Below are positions 7,634 to 15,842 of a DNA stretch of 36,587 nucleotides, in pieces. Position 1 is the first letter of the stretch, and every line of letters starts with the position of its first letter. The notes beneath the pieces were generated by a model that worked only from the letters and a program-made list of their open reading frames with translations, did not search any database and was not told where the DNA came from. The stretch comes from Thermodesulfobacteriota bacterium (GTDB lineage Bacteria > Desulfobacterota > DSM-4660 > Desulfatiglandales > Desulfatiglandaceae): the NCBI GenBank assembly GCA_028278625.1, contig JANQDY010000250.1, positions 1-36,587 of the forward strand. The letters are read 5' to 3'. Position numbers and translations under genes: made by a program.

Positions 7634-8020
7634 TTACCGGTCGGTCAAGGCCAGTTTGGCGCCCAGCATTGCGAAAATGCCCGCAAAGGATCGTTGAAGG
7701 ATCAAAACGATCCTGGGGGAAGAGACGACGTAGGCCCGAACACCGTAAGCGAACAGAACGTAAAGGATAAAGATGAAGAGGGTCATGCCCATGAACACCC
7801 ATTTGACCATCTGAAAGGCGACTGCGCTGGTGTGAAGAAGCAGGGAAAGTCCCAGTATGCTGGCCAAGAGATGGGGGATGATGCCGCAGGTGCAGCCCAG
7901 GGCCGCGGCCACGGAGGCTTTCCGTCCTCCGAAGAGACCGGCTGAAACCGTGTAGATGACGCCGGTTCCCGGTATCAATACAACCACCAGTGATGTAATG
8001 AGAAATTCGGTCGTCAGCAT
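7634..8020 (-). pseudogene. LysE-family paralogue with 76-residue internal deletion
   Basis: The 128-residue product is nearly identical to the lysE product at 4884-5498 at both ends: the first 73 residues to FQMVK, and the last stretch from FMGMTLFIFIL to LGAKLALTDR. The middle 76 residues are missing, including the NPK motif and two to three transmembrane helices. The frame is kept across the junction, so a short membrane protein could still be made, but it is unlikely to transport. Similarity to the intact copy extends on both sides, upstream around GTATGAG...ATAGG and downstream into the mazF remnant. It therefore arose by segmental duplication followed by deletion. Confidence 0.8.
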
Positions 8021-8107
8021 TTCGGTCTCCTTTCGGTATGAGCCGATGGATAGGCCCCCACTTCTTTTTCCGAATCCTACCCCCCCGAATCGCCTGGGTT
8101 GGTCATA

Positions 8108-8509
8108 TCACTGACGAGAATCAATGAGTACAATCCGCTTTCCCGCCAATCTTAACACCACCCGAAAAACGAAAACAAGAAAGAGAAGGATCACTGCTAG
8201 ATAAATGATTTTCGTAGGTTTCTGCTTGCCCAGAAAAATGTAATTAAACCCCGGAATATAGAATCTTTCACCGACATAATATAGTTTTATGGAGGGGACC
8301 GCATTATATGGGAGTAGGCTGTCAAGAAAAGGCGTCAACCCGGCATTTCCATCTACCTCGATGATAAGCGGATCTTCCACCGTCCCGTTCCCGCCTTTTA
8401 CGCGGGCAACACAATCAGTGGCAGAAAACGAACTAAAGCTTAGAATCAGCAAGCCCAGAAGACATAACACCATCAATTCAATTAATATTTTGATCTTTCG
8501 AGATTTCAT
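8108..8509 (-). CDS. Small membrane-anchored hypothetical protein
   Basis: The 133-residue protein is of unknown function. It has a hydrophobic N-terminal segment at about 8-30 (signal anchor or signal peptide), a polar extracytoplasmic region with two short beta-rich stretches (VEDPLIIEVDGNAGL; IKLYYVGERFYIPGF), and a second hydrophobic helix at about 101-121 (TKIIYLAVILLFLVFVFRVVLRL). It ends in a short basic cytoplasmic tail. A weak Shine-Dalgarno (AAGGGAAG) precedes the ATG. It lies between the deleted lysE copy and the HgdC-like gene. The two-helix layout suggests a small membrane accessory protein. I cannot name a family. Confidence 0.6.
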   Translation of the reverse strand: MKSRKIKILIELMVLCLLGLLILSFSSFSATDCVARVKGGNGTVEDPLIIEVDGNAGLTPFLDSLLPYNAVPSIKLYYVGERFYIPGFNYIFLGKQKPTKIIYLAVILLFLVFVFRVVLRLAGKRIVLIDSRQ

Positions 8510-8586
8510 GGCTTCCCTTTGGATAGGCTCCTTCTCCTTCCAATGGACCGTGCGAATCGCCGATTACCCCTCATGCAATGTGACAT

Positions 8587-9366
8587 TCAACGTGCGTTTT
8601 CTCTGGCAATGAGGGCCGCGCCGAGAGCACCCACCAACTGGGGTTCTTGGGCCAGCAAAGGGGTCTCCCCAAGGCTTTCGGCAAAGAGGGCCACGACCCC
8701 GCGGTTTTTGGCGACGCCGCCGGTCATGGTATAGGGACCCGAAAGCCCCACGGAGCGCACCATGCTCATGATGCGGTTTACCACGGAGCGGTGAAGCCCC
8801 CTGACGATCTCCGGGAGTGAATGGTTCCGGGCCACCAGGGAGACGATTTCACTCTCCGCAAAGACGGTGCACACACTGCTGATGGCCGTTTCCCCTTCGG
8901 CTGCAAGGGAAAGATTCCCCAGGTCTTCCAGGGTAATTTCCAGCTTTGCGGCCATCACTTCCAGAAAGCGACCGGTGCCGGCCGCGCATTTGTCGTTCAT
9001 GGTGAAATTGAGGACCTTTGCACCGGGTCCCACGCGGATGACCTTGGAATCCTGGCCCCCGATGTCGATGACCGTCTGACACTGGGGGAAGAGGTGCCGG
9101 GCCCCCGCGGCATGGCAGGAAATTTCCGTAACGGTCTTTTTGGCAAAGGGGACGGCCGATCGCCCGTATCCCGTACCGATGATGCAAGCCATCCGGTCAA
9201 CGGATGCGCCGGCCCGGGCAGCCGCCTGCTCCATGGCCGACTCGGCGGCACGGGTGCTGTTGGCACCGGTCATGGTAATGGTGCTCCCCAGAACATCGTC
9301 CTTATCATTGATGACCACAACGTCCGTTGAAAGAGAGCCCACATCAACACCCATGTAATAGTTCAT
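8587..9366 (-). CDS. BadF/HgdC-type ATPase, activator of a radical dehydratase or reductase
   Basis: An ATP-dependent electron-injecting activator of the 2-hydroxyacyl-CoA dehydratase and benzoyl-CoA reductase class. At 259 residues it matches HgdC, the activator of 2-hydroxyglutaryl-CoA dehydratase. The ASKHA nucleotide-binding fold is evident: phosphate-1 motif MGVDVGSLSTDVVV (5-18), GTGYGRS, phosphate-2 motif VIDIGGQDSKVI (about 94-105), and the adenosine motif MTGGVAKNRGVV near the C-terminus. Two cysteines, in NDKCAAGTGRF and ISSVCTVFAESE, are the ligands of the 4Fe-4S cluster bridging the homodimer. Shine-Dalgarno AAAGGAAG precedes ATG 9366. No dehydratase alpha or beta subunit is nearby, so it is an orphan whose partner must be encoded elsewhere. 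Confidence 0.88.
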   Translation of the reverse strand: MNYYMGVDVGSLSTDVVVINDKDDVLGSTITMTGANSTRAAESAMEQAAARAGASVDRMACIIGTGYGRSAVPFAKKTVTEISCHAAGARHLFPQCQTVIDIGGQDSKVIRVGPGAKVLNFTMNDKCAAGTGRFLEVMAAKLEITLEDLGNLSLAAEGETAISSVCTVFAESEIVSLVARNHSLPEIVRGLHRSVVNRIMSMVRSVGLSGPYTMTGGVAKNRGVVALFAESLGETPLLAQEPQLVGALGAALIARENAR

Positions 9367-9471
9367 GATCTTCCTTTACTAGAGAATACAGAATCCAGAG
9401 GTCATTCCACTATCTAACTTACAGCACGGAATTCGAGTGCATGGTTGAACCTATTATAAACTCATATCCAT

Positions 9472-9556
9472 TGTCGTCATTCCGGGCGTGACCCGGAATC
9501 AAGTGCGTTATCGTGAAAATATGCATTCTGGATGCCGGATCAAGTCCGGCATGACA
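9472..9556. repeat. Dispersed double-hairpin repeat, copy 2 (inverted)
   Basis: This lies in the 280-bp gap between the HgdC-like gene and cobD-cobQ. One hairpin is ATTCCGGG (9479-9486)/CCCGGAAT (9492-9499). The other is TGCCGGA/TCCGGCA inside 9528-9555. The latter 28 bases are the exact reverse complement of 5685-5712, so the two copies are in opposite orientation. No other feature is seen in this gap. Confidence 0.75.
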
Positions 9557-9646
9557 TTTATGGATAATGCCTCTTTAGAAGAATGACATTCAACACCCCA
9601 GCCTTTGTGTGGGTTGTTTTGAGCCAAAGCAACCTCTAAACCACCT

Positions 9647-12220
9647 TCAAAGTCCCATGCGACGGTAGATGTCATCAATTCTCAAGCCTTTCCGCACCTG
9701 CTCCGCCAGCCGGTTGAAGGCCGGCTCGAGATCATAGGTTGCCATGATCTTCCCCAAGGGCGCCATATGGCGTCTTTTTCTCTGGCAGTCGATGAACCAC
9801 CGCCTGAACCCGTCCCGGTCAAAGACGCCGTGAAGGTACGTTCCCCAGATCATGCCGTTATGGGACCTTAAGCCGATGATCTCCCCGTTTTGCCCTGATA
9901 TAATGGGGGATGCCTCTTTTCCTTCGGTCTTGCCGTGATGGATTTCGTACCCTTCCAGTTCCATGCCGGTCTCCAGATGCTTTGCCGTGATCGCCTTAAG
10001 GGTCTTTTCCCGGTCAAGGGTAGTGGTGATGTCCAAAAGGGAGAGCCCTTTCATGGTTTTTCCCCCTGATTCGATACCGTGGGGGTCCCGAATATCGGTT
10101 CCCAGCATCTGAAATCCGCCGCAGACACCCACGATTTCCGTTCCGCCTGCCTTGGCAAATGCGGATATGCGGTCGGCAAACCCTTCTTTAAAGAGATAGT
10201 CGATATCCCCGATAACGTTCTTGCTGCCCGGCAGGATCACCACGTCCGGTGTGCCCAGATCCCCGGCCGCACCGATAACCCGCACATTCACGTCCGGCTC
10301 CAATTTGAGGGAATCGAAATCGGTGAAATTGGAGATGTGGGGGAGGTCGATGACCGCAATATCGATGGCGTCATTTTTTGTCGTGCCGCTGTTTTTCAGT
10401 ATGTGGTTCTTGAAAGAGACCGAGTCTTCCTCCGGAAGACCCAAGTGTTTGATGTAGGGCACCACCCCGAAGGTGGGTAGCCCGGTATAGTCCCTGGTAA
10501 AATCGATGGCATCGTCCAGCAGATCCTTCTGGCCCCGAAAGCGGTTGACGATGAACCCGGCCATGCAGGCCCGCTCCCATTCGGAGAGGACCTCCATGGT
10601 ACCGATAAAGGATGCAAAGACGCCGCCCCGGTCAATGTCCCCCACCAGAAGCACGGGCGCTTCCGCGTACTCGGCCATCTTCATGTTCACGATGTCATGA
10701 TGTTTCAGGTTCACCTCAGCCGGGCTTCCCGCGCCCTCGAGCACGATCACGTCATATTCTGTTGCCAGGGTATCGTAGGCCTTTTTTACAAACTCAAACG
10801 CGGTGGGTTTGTACCGGATATACCGGTCCACATCCATGTTGCCCACCGGTTTTCCCATGACAATCACTTGGCTTCCGGTGTCGCTGTTGGGTTTTAGAAG
10901 CACCGGATTCATCCGGACATCCGGTTTTAATCGGCAGGCCTGGGCCTGCACCACCTGGGCGCGTCCCATCTCGCCCCCTTGGTCCGTAACAAAACTGTTT
11001 AGGGACATGTTCTGGGCCTTGAAGGGGGCCACGCGGTAGCCGTCCTGCAGCAGAATACGGCAGAGGGCCGCCGTCATGATGCTTTTTCCGGCATTGGAAC
11101 TGGTCCCCTGGAGCATTACCGCGGGAGGTCGTTTTTTGTGGGAGACGGGCTTGTCGGGGTAGAGCAGGGTCTTAAGGGCGTGTACCAGCCGGGCGTTTTC
11201 GCGACCCTTTCGTACGGCGACCCTGAAGAAGCGGCGGTCCAGGCCGTCGTAATTGTCGCATACCCGGATGGCGATCCCTTTCTCGAGGAGCCCGGCCGCC
11301 AGCCCGGGAGCATCCAGGTCGCTTCGGTTCAAGCGAACGAAGAGATAATTGGCGGCCCCTTCATAGACGTGGAGACCCGGCAGTTTTCCTAATGCCGTCT
11401 TCAGTTGGGCCCGTTCTTTGTTCACAAGGGCCTTTGTTCGAAGGATGAAAGCGTCGTCGGGAATCGCCATTTCACCCACCCGTTGCGCCAGTGTGTTCAC
11501 GGACCATGCGGGCATTAATGCCCGGATCGTTTCGATTCGGGTCTTTTCCCCCGTCACAAACCCCAATCGAAGCCCGGGAATGGCAAAAATCTTTGTGAGG
11601 GAGCAGAGGTCCAGGATGTTTTCCAGCCGCTTGTTGATCAGTCGATCGAGCCCTTCCACAAAATCTCCAAAGGCCTCGTCCACGATAAAGAGGGTCTCGG
11701 GATTGGCGGCTGCCAGGTCCATGATGGTCTTGGGGTCCATGAAGATGCCGGTGGGATTATTGGGCTGACCCAGGAAGACCATTTCATCCCCTTTCAGTCT
11801 TTCCTGCAATCGTTTGGGATTGAGAATGAAACCTTCATCCTCCAATAGCGGCAGCCGTTCCACCGAAAGCCCCGCCAGTTCACAGGCAGCGGCATAATCC
11901 GAGTAGGATGGGACCGGAATGACGGCCCGTTTCTTGTCAAACGCCCGGGGAATGGTGTAAATAAGTTCCGTTGATCCGTTCCCGAAAAGGACTTCATCCG
12001 GTTCCAGTTGCCATTTGTCACAAACGGCCTTCACCACGGGGGCGCAGTCCGGATCCGGGTAGTTGACAAGATCCGAAAGACTGGCGCTGATGATGGGCCG
12101 GAACCATTCGGGAAGGCCCAAGGGGTTGATGTTGGCGGAAAAATCGAGAATCTCATTTTGGGAAAGTCCCGCCTTGTTTGCGATCATCCGTATGTGACCG
12201 CCGTGTTTGAAATTCTTCAT
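9647..12220 (-). CDS. cobDQ: CobD-CobQ fusion: threonine-phosphate decarboxylase and cobyric acid synthase
   Basis: A two-domain enzyme of adenosylcobalamin synthesis. Residues of about 1-362 are the PLP-dependent L-threonine-O-3-phosphate decarboxylase CobD, which makes aminopropanol phosphate for the nucleotide loop. Marks are HGGHI, FSANINPLGLP, FLGQPNNPTG and the PLP-lysine motif SLTKIFAIPGLRLGF. Residues of about 366-857 are cobyric acid synthase CobQ/CbiP, which amidates the corrin ring. Marks are the ATP loop GTSSNAGKS, the GATase-type nucleophile VGVCGGFQMLG, YEIHHGKTE and the His of GTYLHGVFDRDG. The linker (SHKKRPPAV) is very short. 857 residues equals the sum of the two separate proteins. 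A cobalamin riboswitch and terminator lie upstream, so expression should fall when B12 is plentiful. No other cob genes are in the window. Confidence 0.93.
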   Translation of the reverse strand: MKNFKHGGHIRMIANKAGLSQNEILDFSANINPLGLPEWFRPIISASLSDLVNYPDPDCAPVVKAVCDKWQLEPDEVLFGNGSTELIYTIPRAFDKKRAVIPVPSYSDYAAACELAGLSVERLPLLEDEGFILNPKRLQERLKGDEMVFLGQPNNPTGIFMDPKTIMDLAAANPETLFIVDEAFGDFVEGLDRLINKRLENILDLCSLTKIFAIPGLRLGFVTGEKTRIETIRALMPAWSVNTLAQRVGEMAIPDDAFILRTKALVNKERAQLKTALGKLPGLHVYEGAANYLFVRLNRSDLDAPGLAAGLLEKGIAIRVCDNYDGLDRRFFRVAVRKGRENARLVHALKTLLYPDKPVSHKKRPPAVMLQGTSSNAGKSIMTAALCRILLQDGYRVAPFKAQNMSLNSFVTDQGGEMGRAQVVQAQACRLKPDVRMNPVLLKPNSDTGSQVIVMGKPVGNMDVDRYIRYKPTAFEFVKKAYDTLATEYDVIVLEGAGSPAEVNLKHHDIVNMKMAEYAEAPVLLVGDIDRGGVFASFIGTMEVLSEWERACMAGFIVNRFRGQKDLLDDAIDFTRDYTGLPTFGVVPYIKHLGLPEEDSVSFKNHILKNSGTTKNDAIDIAVIDLPHISNFTDFDSLKLEPDVNVRVIGAAGDLGTPDVVILPGSKNVIGDIDYLFKEGFADRISAFAKAGGTEIVGVCGGFQMLGTDIRDPHGIESGGKTMKGLSLLDITTTLDREKTLKAITAKHLETGMELEGYEIHHGKTEGKEASPIISGQNGEIIGLRSHNGMIWGTYLHGVFDRDGFRRWFIDCQRKRRHMAPLGKIMATYDLEPAFNRLAEQVRKGLRIDDIYRRMGL

Positions 12221-12255
12221 GATTGCCTTTGTTATTTATGATTGTCTGTTGGGGC

Positions 12256-12290
12256 AAAAAAAACCCGAAGCCATTATCCATGACTCCGGG
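12256..12290 (-). terminator. Intrinsic terminator of the cobalamin riboswitch leader
   Basis: On the minus strand an 11-bp stem with two G-T pairs (CCCGGAGTCAT ... ATGGCTTCGGG, loop of about 5, 12264-12290) is followed directly by eight T residues (12263-12256). It lies between the riboswitch aptamer and the cobD start 36 bp further on. It is therefore the likely expression platform, with ligand binding favouring termination. The competing antiterminator was not modelled. Confidence 0.82.
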
Positions 12291-12354
12291 ATTCCGTATT
12301 TAATCCGTTGACAGCCCCCTCCCGTCCACGAAGGGTGTTGATTCGGCTGTTCTT

Positions 12355-12528
12355 CGCCGACAGGTCTTCTGGCTTCCTTACCCTTTGAGCGGCCTTCCCG
12401 GGTAATATATCTCCCCAGTGGCCTGAACTTGCACAAAGAGCGCCTCTTTCTGCTGGCGATTCAAGAAGAGGCAAGGTCACAGCGGCGGGCCCGCGACGGA
12501 ATCGCACCGTCTTCCCTTTTTCGGCTAA
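12355..12528 (-). promoter_or_regulatory. Cobalamin (adenosylcobalamin) riboswitch
   Basis: The minus strand carries the conserved aptamer blocks in order: GGGAAgACGGTGCGATTCCGT, CGCGGGCCCGCCGCTGTGA, the GCCACTGGG core, GGGAAGGC and the B12 box GAAGCCAGAAGACCTGTC. The closing P1 helix can be seen as GCCGA (near 12526-12522) pairing with TCGGC (near 12361-12357). It precedes the CobD-CobQ gene and is followed by an intrinsic terminator. This fits transcriptional repression by adenosylcobalamin. Confidence 0.94.
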
Positions 12529-12619
12529 TTTCAAAATCTATCGGAAGAGACGCTTCCTGTCAAGGGCATATGTTGGCGGATAATAAAGGCGTGCAGGTGG
12601 GAGATTGGCGAAACAGGAT

Positions 12620-12689
12620 TTGACGTCACCTTGACTATTTTCATATAAAGGTAGCTGGTTTGGATGCGTGGTTTCCTGGAAAACCAGGA
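12620..12689 (+). promoter_or_regulatory. Candidate promoter and leader hairpin of the acoA operon
   Basis: TTGACG (12620-12625), an 18-bp spacer and TATAAA (12644-12649) resemble a sigma-70 promoter about 90 bp before the E1 alpha ATG. Just downstream the inverted repeat TCCTGG-AAAA-CCAGGA (12674-12689) could form a leader hairpin or act as an operator. Both are inferred from sequence only. Confidence 0.45.
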
Positions 12690-12739
12690 GACGTATAGGA
12701 GATCCGGTTTTTTCACTTTAGAAAAAGGAGGTTCGGGAA

Positions 12740-13702
12740 ATGACTGTTAACAACGAAACGCTGAGCGAGTTATACGCCACCATGGCCAAGATTCGACTCT
12801 TCGAGGAACGTGTATCCGAGCTCTTCGCCGCGGGGAAGGTTCCCGGGTTCGTGCATCTCTATATCGGGGAGGAGGCCATTGCCGCCGGTGTTTGCTCAAG
12901 ATTAAGGAAGGATGACTTCATCACCAGTACGCACCGGGGCCACGGGCATCTGATTTCCAAAGGGGGGGACATCAAACTGATGATGGCCGAACTCTACGGA
13001 AAAAAGACCGGGTACTGCAAAGGCAAGGGCGGCTCCATGCACATCGCCGATCTGGATCTGGGCATACTGGGTGCCAACGGCATTGTGGGAGGCGGTCCCC
13101 CCCAGGCGGCCGGCGCGGCCCTGGCAGCGCAATACAAAGGGACGGATGCCGTGTGTGCCTGCTTTTTCGGTGACGGCGCCTCCAACCAGGGGACGACCCA
13201 CGAAGCCATGAATCTGGCGACCTGCTGGAAGCTCCCGGTGATCTTTGTGAACGAAAACAACATGTACGGCATATCCTCCTGCACCGCCAATTCCATGTGC
13301 GTGGCGGATATCGCGGACCGTGCCGCCGCATATGACATGCCGGGCATCGTCATCGACGGAAACGACGTGGTCGCGGTATATGAGGCGGCCGAAGAGGCGG
13401 TCAAACGGGCCAGAAACGGTGAGGGACCCACCCTCATTGAATGCAAAACCTATCGCATCAGGGGACATTTTGAAGGGGATCCCTGCGAGTACCGTACCGA
13501 TGATGAACTGGAAGAATGGAAGCTCAAGGACCCCGTTGTCAACTTTGAGAAAAAGCTTCTGGACATGGGGATTCTGGACCAGGAAAAGGTGGACGATATC
13601 CGGCAGGGGATTAAGACGGATTTGGCTGAAGCCGTTCAATTTGCCGAAGAAAGTCCCTTCCCGGACCCCGAGGAAATTGCGGATGATGTCTATACAATCT
13701 GA
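12740..13702 (+). CDS. acoA: Acetoin dehydrogenase-type E1 component, alpha subunit
   Basis: TPP-binding alpha subunit of a 2-oxo acid or acetoin dehydrogenase E1 (alpha2beta2), with usual length at 320 residues. The TPP/Mg motif is complete: GDGASNQGTTHEAMN ... FVNENNMYGIS (about 141-180). Other family marks are HRGHGHLISKGG, KTGYCKGKGGSMH and the active-site loop RIRGHFEGDP. Shine-Dalgarno AAAGGAGG precedes ATG 12740. The next two genes are the beta subunit and AcoX. AcoX association is characteristic of acetoin-cleaving systems rather than pyruvate dehydrogenase, so acetoin, giving acetyl-CoA plus acetaldehyde, is the likeliest substrate. This set has no E2/E3 of its own next to it. It may share those at 25737-28266. 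A second, divergent alpha subunit lies at 31240. Confidence 0.88.
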   Translation: MTVNNETLSELYATMAKIRLFEERVSELFAAGKVPGFVHLYIGEEAIAAGVCSRLRKDDFITSTHRGHGHLISKGGDIKLMMAELYGKKTGYCKGKGGSMHIADLDLGILGANGIVGGGPPQAAGAALAAQYKGTDAVCACFFGDGASNQGTTHEAMNLATCWKLPVIFVNENNMYGISSCTANSMCVADIADRAAAYDMPGIVIDGNDVVAVYEAAEEAVKRARNGEGPTLIECKTYRIRGHFEGDPCEYRTDDELEEWKLKDPVVNFEKKLLDMGILDQEKVDDIRQGIKTDLAEAVQFAEESPFPDPEEIADDVYTI

Positions 13703-13771
13703 GAGGACGTCTGATTCACGAGTATTTTTGTCGTCCTACGACCCATATGTTTTTGAAAGGAGGTTTGCCGA

Positions 13772-14749
13772 ATGTCGACCATGACTTTTGCAACGGCCTT
13801 GAACCACGCCCACATTTTGGAAATGGAACGGGATCCGAATATCTATGTCGCCGGCGAGGACGTCGGTGTTTACGGGGGCGTTTTCGGTGTCACCCAGGGA
13901 TTGAGGGATCGATTCGGAGAAAAAAGGGTGATGGATACACCCATTACGGAGAGCGCCATCGTCGGCACCGCCGTCGGGGCCGCCGCGGTGGGACTGCGTC
14001 CGGTCATTGAATTGATGTTCATCGACTTCATCGGGGTGGCCATGGACCAGCTCTACAACCAGGCCGCCAAAATGAAATATATGTTTGGCGGAAAGGCGAA
14101 ACTGGCCATGGTCATGAGAGCGCCATTCGGCGCCGGTATCAGCGCCGCGGCCCAGCATTCCCAATGCTTGGAGGCCTGGTTCATGCATGTTCCGGGACTC
14201 AAGGTGGTCATGCCCAGCACCCCCTACGATGCCAAAGGTCTGCTCATTTCCGCCATCAGAGATGACAACCCGGTGGTGTTCCTGGAGCACAAGATCCTCT
14301 ATGCAGCGGAAGGGGAGGTGCCCGAAGAAGCCTATGAGATTCCCCTTGGAAAAGCGGACATCAAACGGGAAGGCTCGGATGCCACGGTGGTGGCCACCGC
14401 GCTGATGGTCAATGTGGCGCTCGGTGCCGCGGAGAAGCTCGCAAAAGAAGGGATCCAGGTGGAAGTCATCGATCCCCGGACCCTGTCGCCACTGGACGAG
14501 GAGACCATCCTGGCCTCCGTCAGGAAGACCCATCGGCTTGTGATCGTTCACGAGGAAGTGAAGTTTGCGGGATCAGGTGCCGAGATCGCCGCCATCGCGG
14601 CGGAGAAGGCCTTTGATTACCTGGACGCACCGATTCTGAGAGTGGCGGGGCCCTTTACGCCCGTGCCCTTTTCGCCGCCCCTGGAACAGGCTTTCGTGCC
14701 CAATGAGGCGAATGTGATCGAGGCTGTCAAGAAAGCGGTTGAAGGCTGA
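13772..14749 (+). CDS. acoB: Acetoin dehydrogenase-type E1 component, beta subunit
   Basis: Beta subunit of the TPP-dependent E1 (325 residues), the partner of the preceding alpha subunit. The pyrimidine-binding domain (about 1-180) shows GEDVGVYGGVFGVTQGL, TPITESAIVG and ELMFIDFIGVAMDQLYNQAAKM. The C-terminal transketolase domain shows VIDPRTLSPLDEETI and VHEEVKFAGSGAEIA. A strong Shine-Dalgarno (AAAGGAGG) lies in the 69-bp gap after acoA. That gap also contains a small GTCGTCCTACGAC hairpin. The beta subunit at 30266-31240 is a clear paralogue with similar motifs. Confidence 0.9.
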   Translation: MSTMTFATALNHAHILEMERDPNIYVAGEDVGVYGGVFGVTQGLRDRFGEKRVMDTPITESAIVGTAVGAAAVGLRPVIELMFIDFIGVAMDQLYNQAAKMKYMFGGKAKLAMVMRAPFGAGISAAAQHSQCLEAWFMHVPGLKVVMPSTPYDAKGLLISAIRDDNPVVFLEHKILYAAEGEVPEEAYEIPLGKADIKREGSDATVVATALMVNVALGAAEKLAKEGIQVEVIDPRTLSPLDEETILASVRKTHRLVIVHEEVKFAGSGAEIAAIAAEKAFDYLDAPILRVAGPFTPVPFSPPLEQAFVPNEANVIEAVKKAVEG

Positions 14750-14768
14750 TTTTGGAGGAGAAACCCAG

Positions 14769-15815
14769 TTGTCTCTCGTCGGCATCATCGCCAATCCGGC
14801 TTCCGGAAAGGATATTCGGCGGCTTGTGGCCCATGGCAGCGTTTTTGACAACCAGGAAAAGGTTCGGATTGTCCGCCGTGTTCTTTTGGGGCTCGCCGCA
14901 ACAGGTGTAGAGCGCATCTGTTACATGCCCGACTATTTCGGGATCGTGGAGCGGGCCCTTTTCCGGCTGGAGATACCGGCGGCGGTTTTTCCCGCCAATT
15001 TCCGGCGCACCAACAGCCAGGAAGACGCCACCCGTTCCGCCCGCATCATGGCGGAACGGGGCGCGGGCTGTTTGGTTACCGTGGGGGGGGACGGCACCAA
15101 CCGTGCCGTTTCAAAAGGGGCCGGTTCGGTTCCCATCCTCCCCATATCCACCGGTACCAACAACGTGTTCCCATCAATGGTTGAAGGGACCCTGGCGGGT
15201 CTGGCCGCCGGGCTTGTGGCCCGGGATCTGGTTCCACTGGAAGAGAGTACCTTCCGCACCACCAAACTTGAAGTCATCCTGGAGGGCCGTGTTCGGGACC
15301 AGGCCCTGGTGGACATCGCGGTTTATGACGACCGGTTCGTGGCATCCCGGGCTGTCTGGGACATGGAGAAGATCCGGCAGATCTTTTTGAGCCGCGCCGA
15401 GCCTTCCAGTATCGGTTTATCTTCCATCGGCGGGTTGATTTATCCCGTAAGAGCCGAAGAACCATTGGGCCTCTCCCTGAACCTGGGTTCTGGGGGGAAA
15501 ACCGTCAAGGCACCGGTGGCGCCGGGAATGGTCAGCGGCGTCAGGGTTACGGGTGCTTCCCTCATGAGGCCGGCCCGTGAATTGAAAGTGCCACATACGC
15601 CGTCCGTACTGGCACTGGACGGTGAGCGGGAGATTGAACTGCGGCCGGGGCAGGATGCGGGGATCCGCCTTCAAACGAACGGGCCCCTGGTTGTGGATGT
15701 GCGCCGAACCATGGCCCACGCCGCCGGGAAGGGGATATTGGCACCGGAAATCACGATTGAGAATTCAGAATACGGAATTCAGGAGTCAGCAAAGCCGCCG
15801 ACCCCTGGCGCCTGA
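14769..15815 (+). CDS. acoX: AcoX, NAD kinase-like acetoin catabolism protein
   Basis: A member of the ATP-NAD kinase fold family found in acetoin operons. Its exact reaction is not established. Visible motifs are GIIANPASGKDIRRLV at the N-terminus, the kinase-like GGDGTNR block (VTVGGDGTNRAVSKG, about 95-110) and PISTGTNNVFP. No ATG lies near the N-terminus. I chose TTG 14769 because GGAGGAG lies 8 bp upstream; the TTG at 14739 would overlap acoB. The last roughly 18 residues (ENSEYGIQESAKPP...) come from a dispersed GAATTCAGGAGTCAG repeat that runs into the gene, so the natural C-terminus may once have been different. It follows acoB immediately and is surely co-transcribed. Confidence 0.82.
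   Translation: MSLVGIIANPASGKDIRRLVAHGSVFDNQEKVRIVRRVLLGLAATGVERICYMPDYFGIVERALFRLEIPAAVFPANFRRTNSQEDATRSARIMAERGAGCLVTVGGDGTNRAVSKGAGSVPILPISTGTNNVFPSMVEGTLAGLAAGLVARDLVPLEESTFRTTKLEVILEGRVRDQALVDIAVYDDRFVASRAVWDMEKIRQIFLSRAEPSSIGLSSIGGLIYPVRAEEPLGLSLNLGSGGKTVKAPVAPGMVSGVRVTGASLMRPARELKVPHTPSVLALDGEREIELRPGQDAGIRLQTNGPLVVDVRRTMAHAAGKGILAPEITIENSEYGIQESAKPPTPGA
15760..15790. repeat. Dispersed GAATTCAGGAGTCAG repeat inside acoX 3' end
   Basis: GAATTCAGAA and GGAATTCAGGAGTCAG match the repeat family at 19514-19600 and the piece at 27139-27150. Here the element is translated as the C-terminal tail of AcoX. Confidence 0.65.
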
Positions 15816-15825
15816 ATTCTTAAAT

Positions 15826-15842
15826 TGCGGGCCCGGCCCGCA
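15826..15842. terminator. Bidirectional hairpin between convergent genes
   Basis: TGCGGGC-CCG-GCCCGCA is a perfect 7-bp stem with a 3-base loop. It fills the 27-bp gap between the acoX stop and the stop of the convergent molybdenum hydroxylase. It is flanked by A/T-rich bases on both sides but lacks a long T run. A role as a weak bidirectional terminator is inferred. Confidence 0.45.

Noticed and set aside
12902..13639. 245-residue minus-strand frame over acoA, and a similar one over acoB
   Set aside because: Opposite strand of strong E1 genes, no recognisable domain or ribosome binding site.
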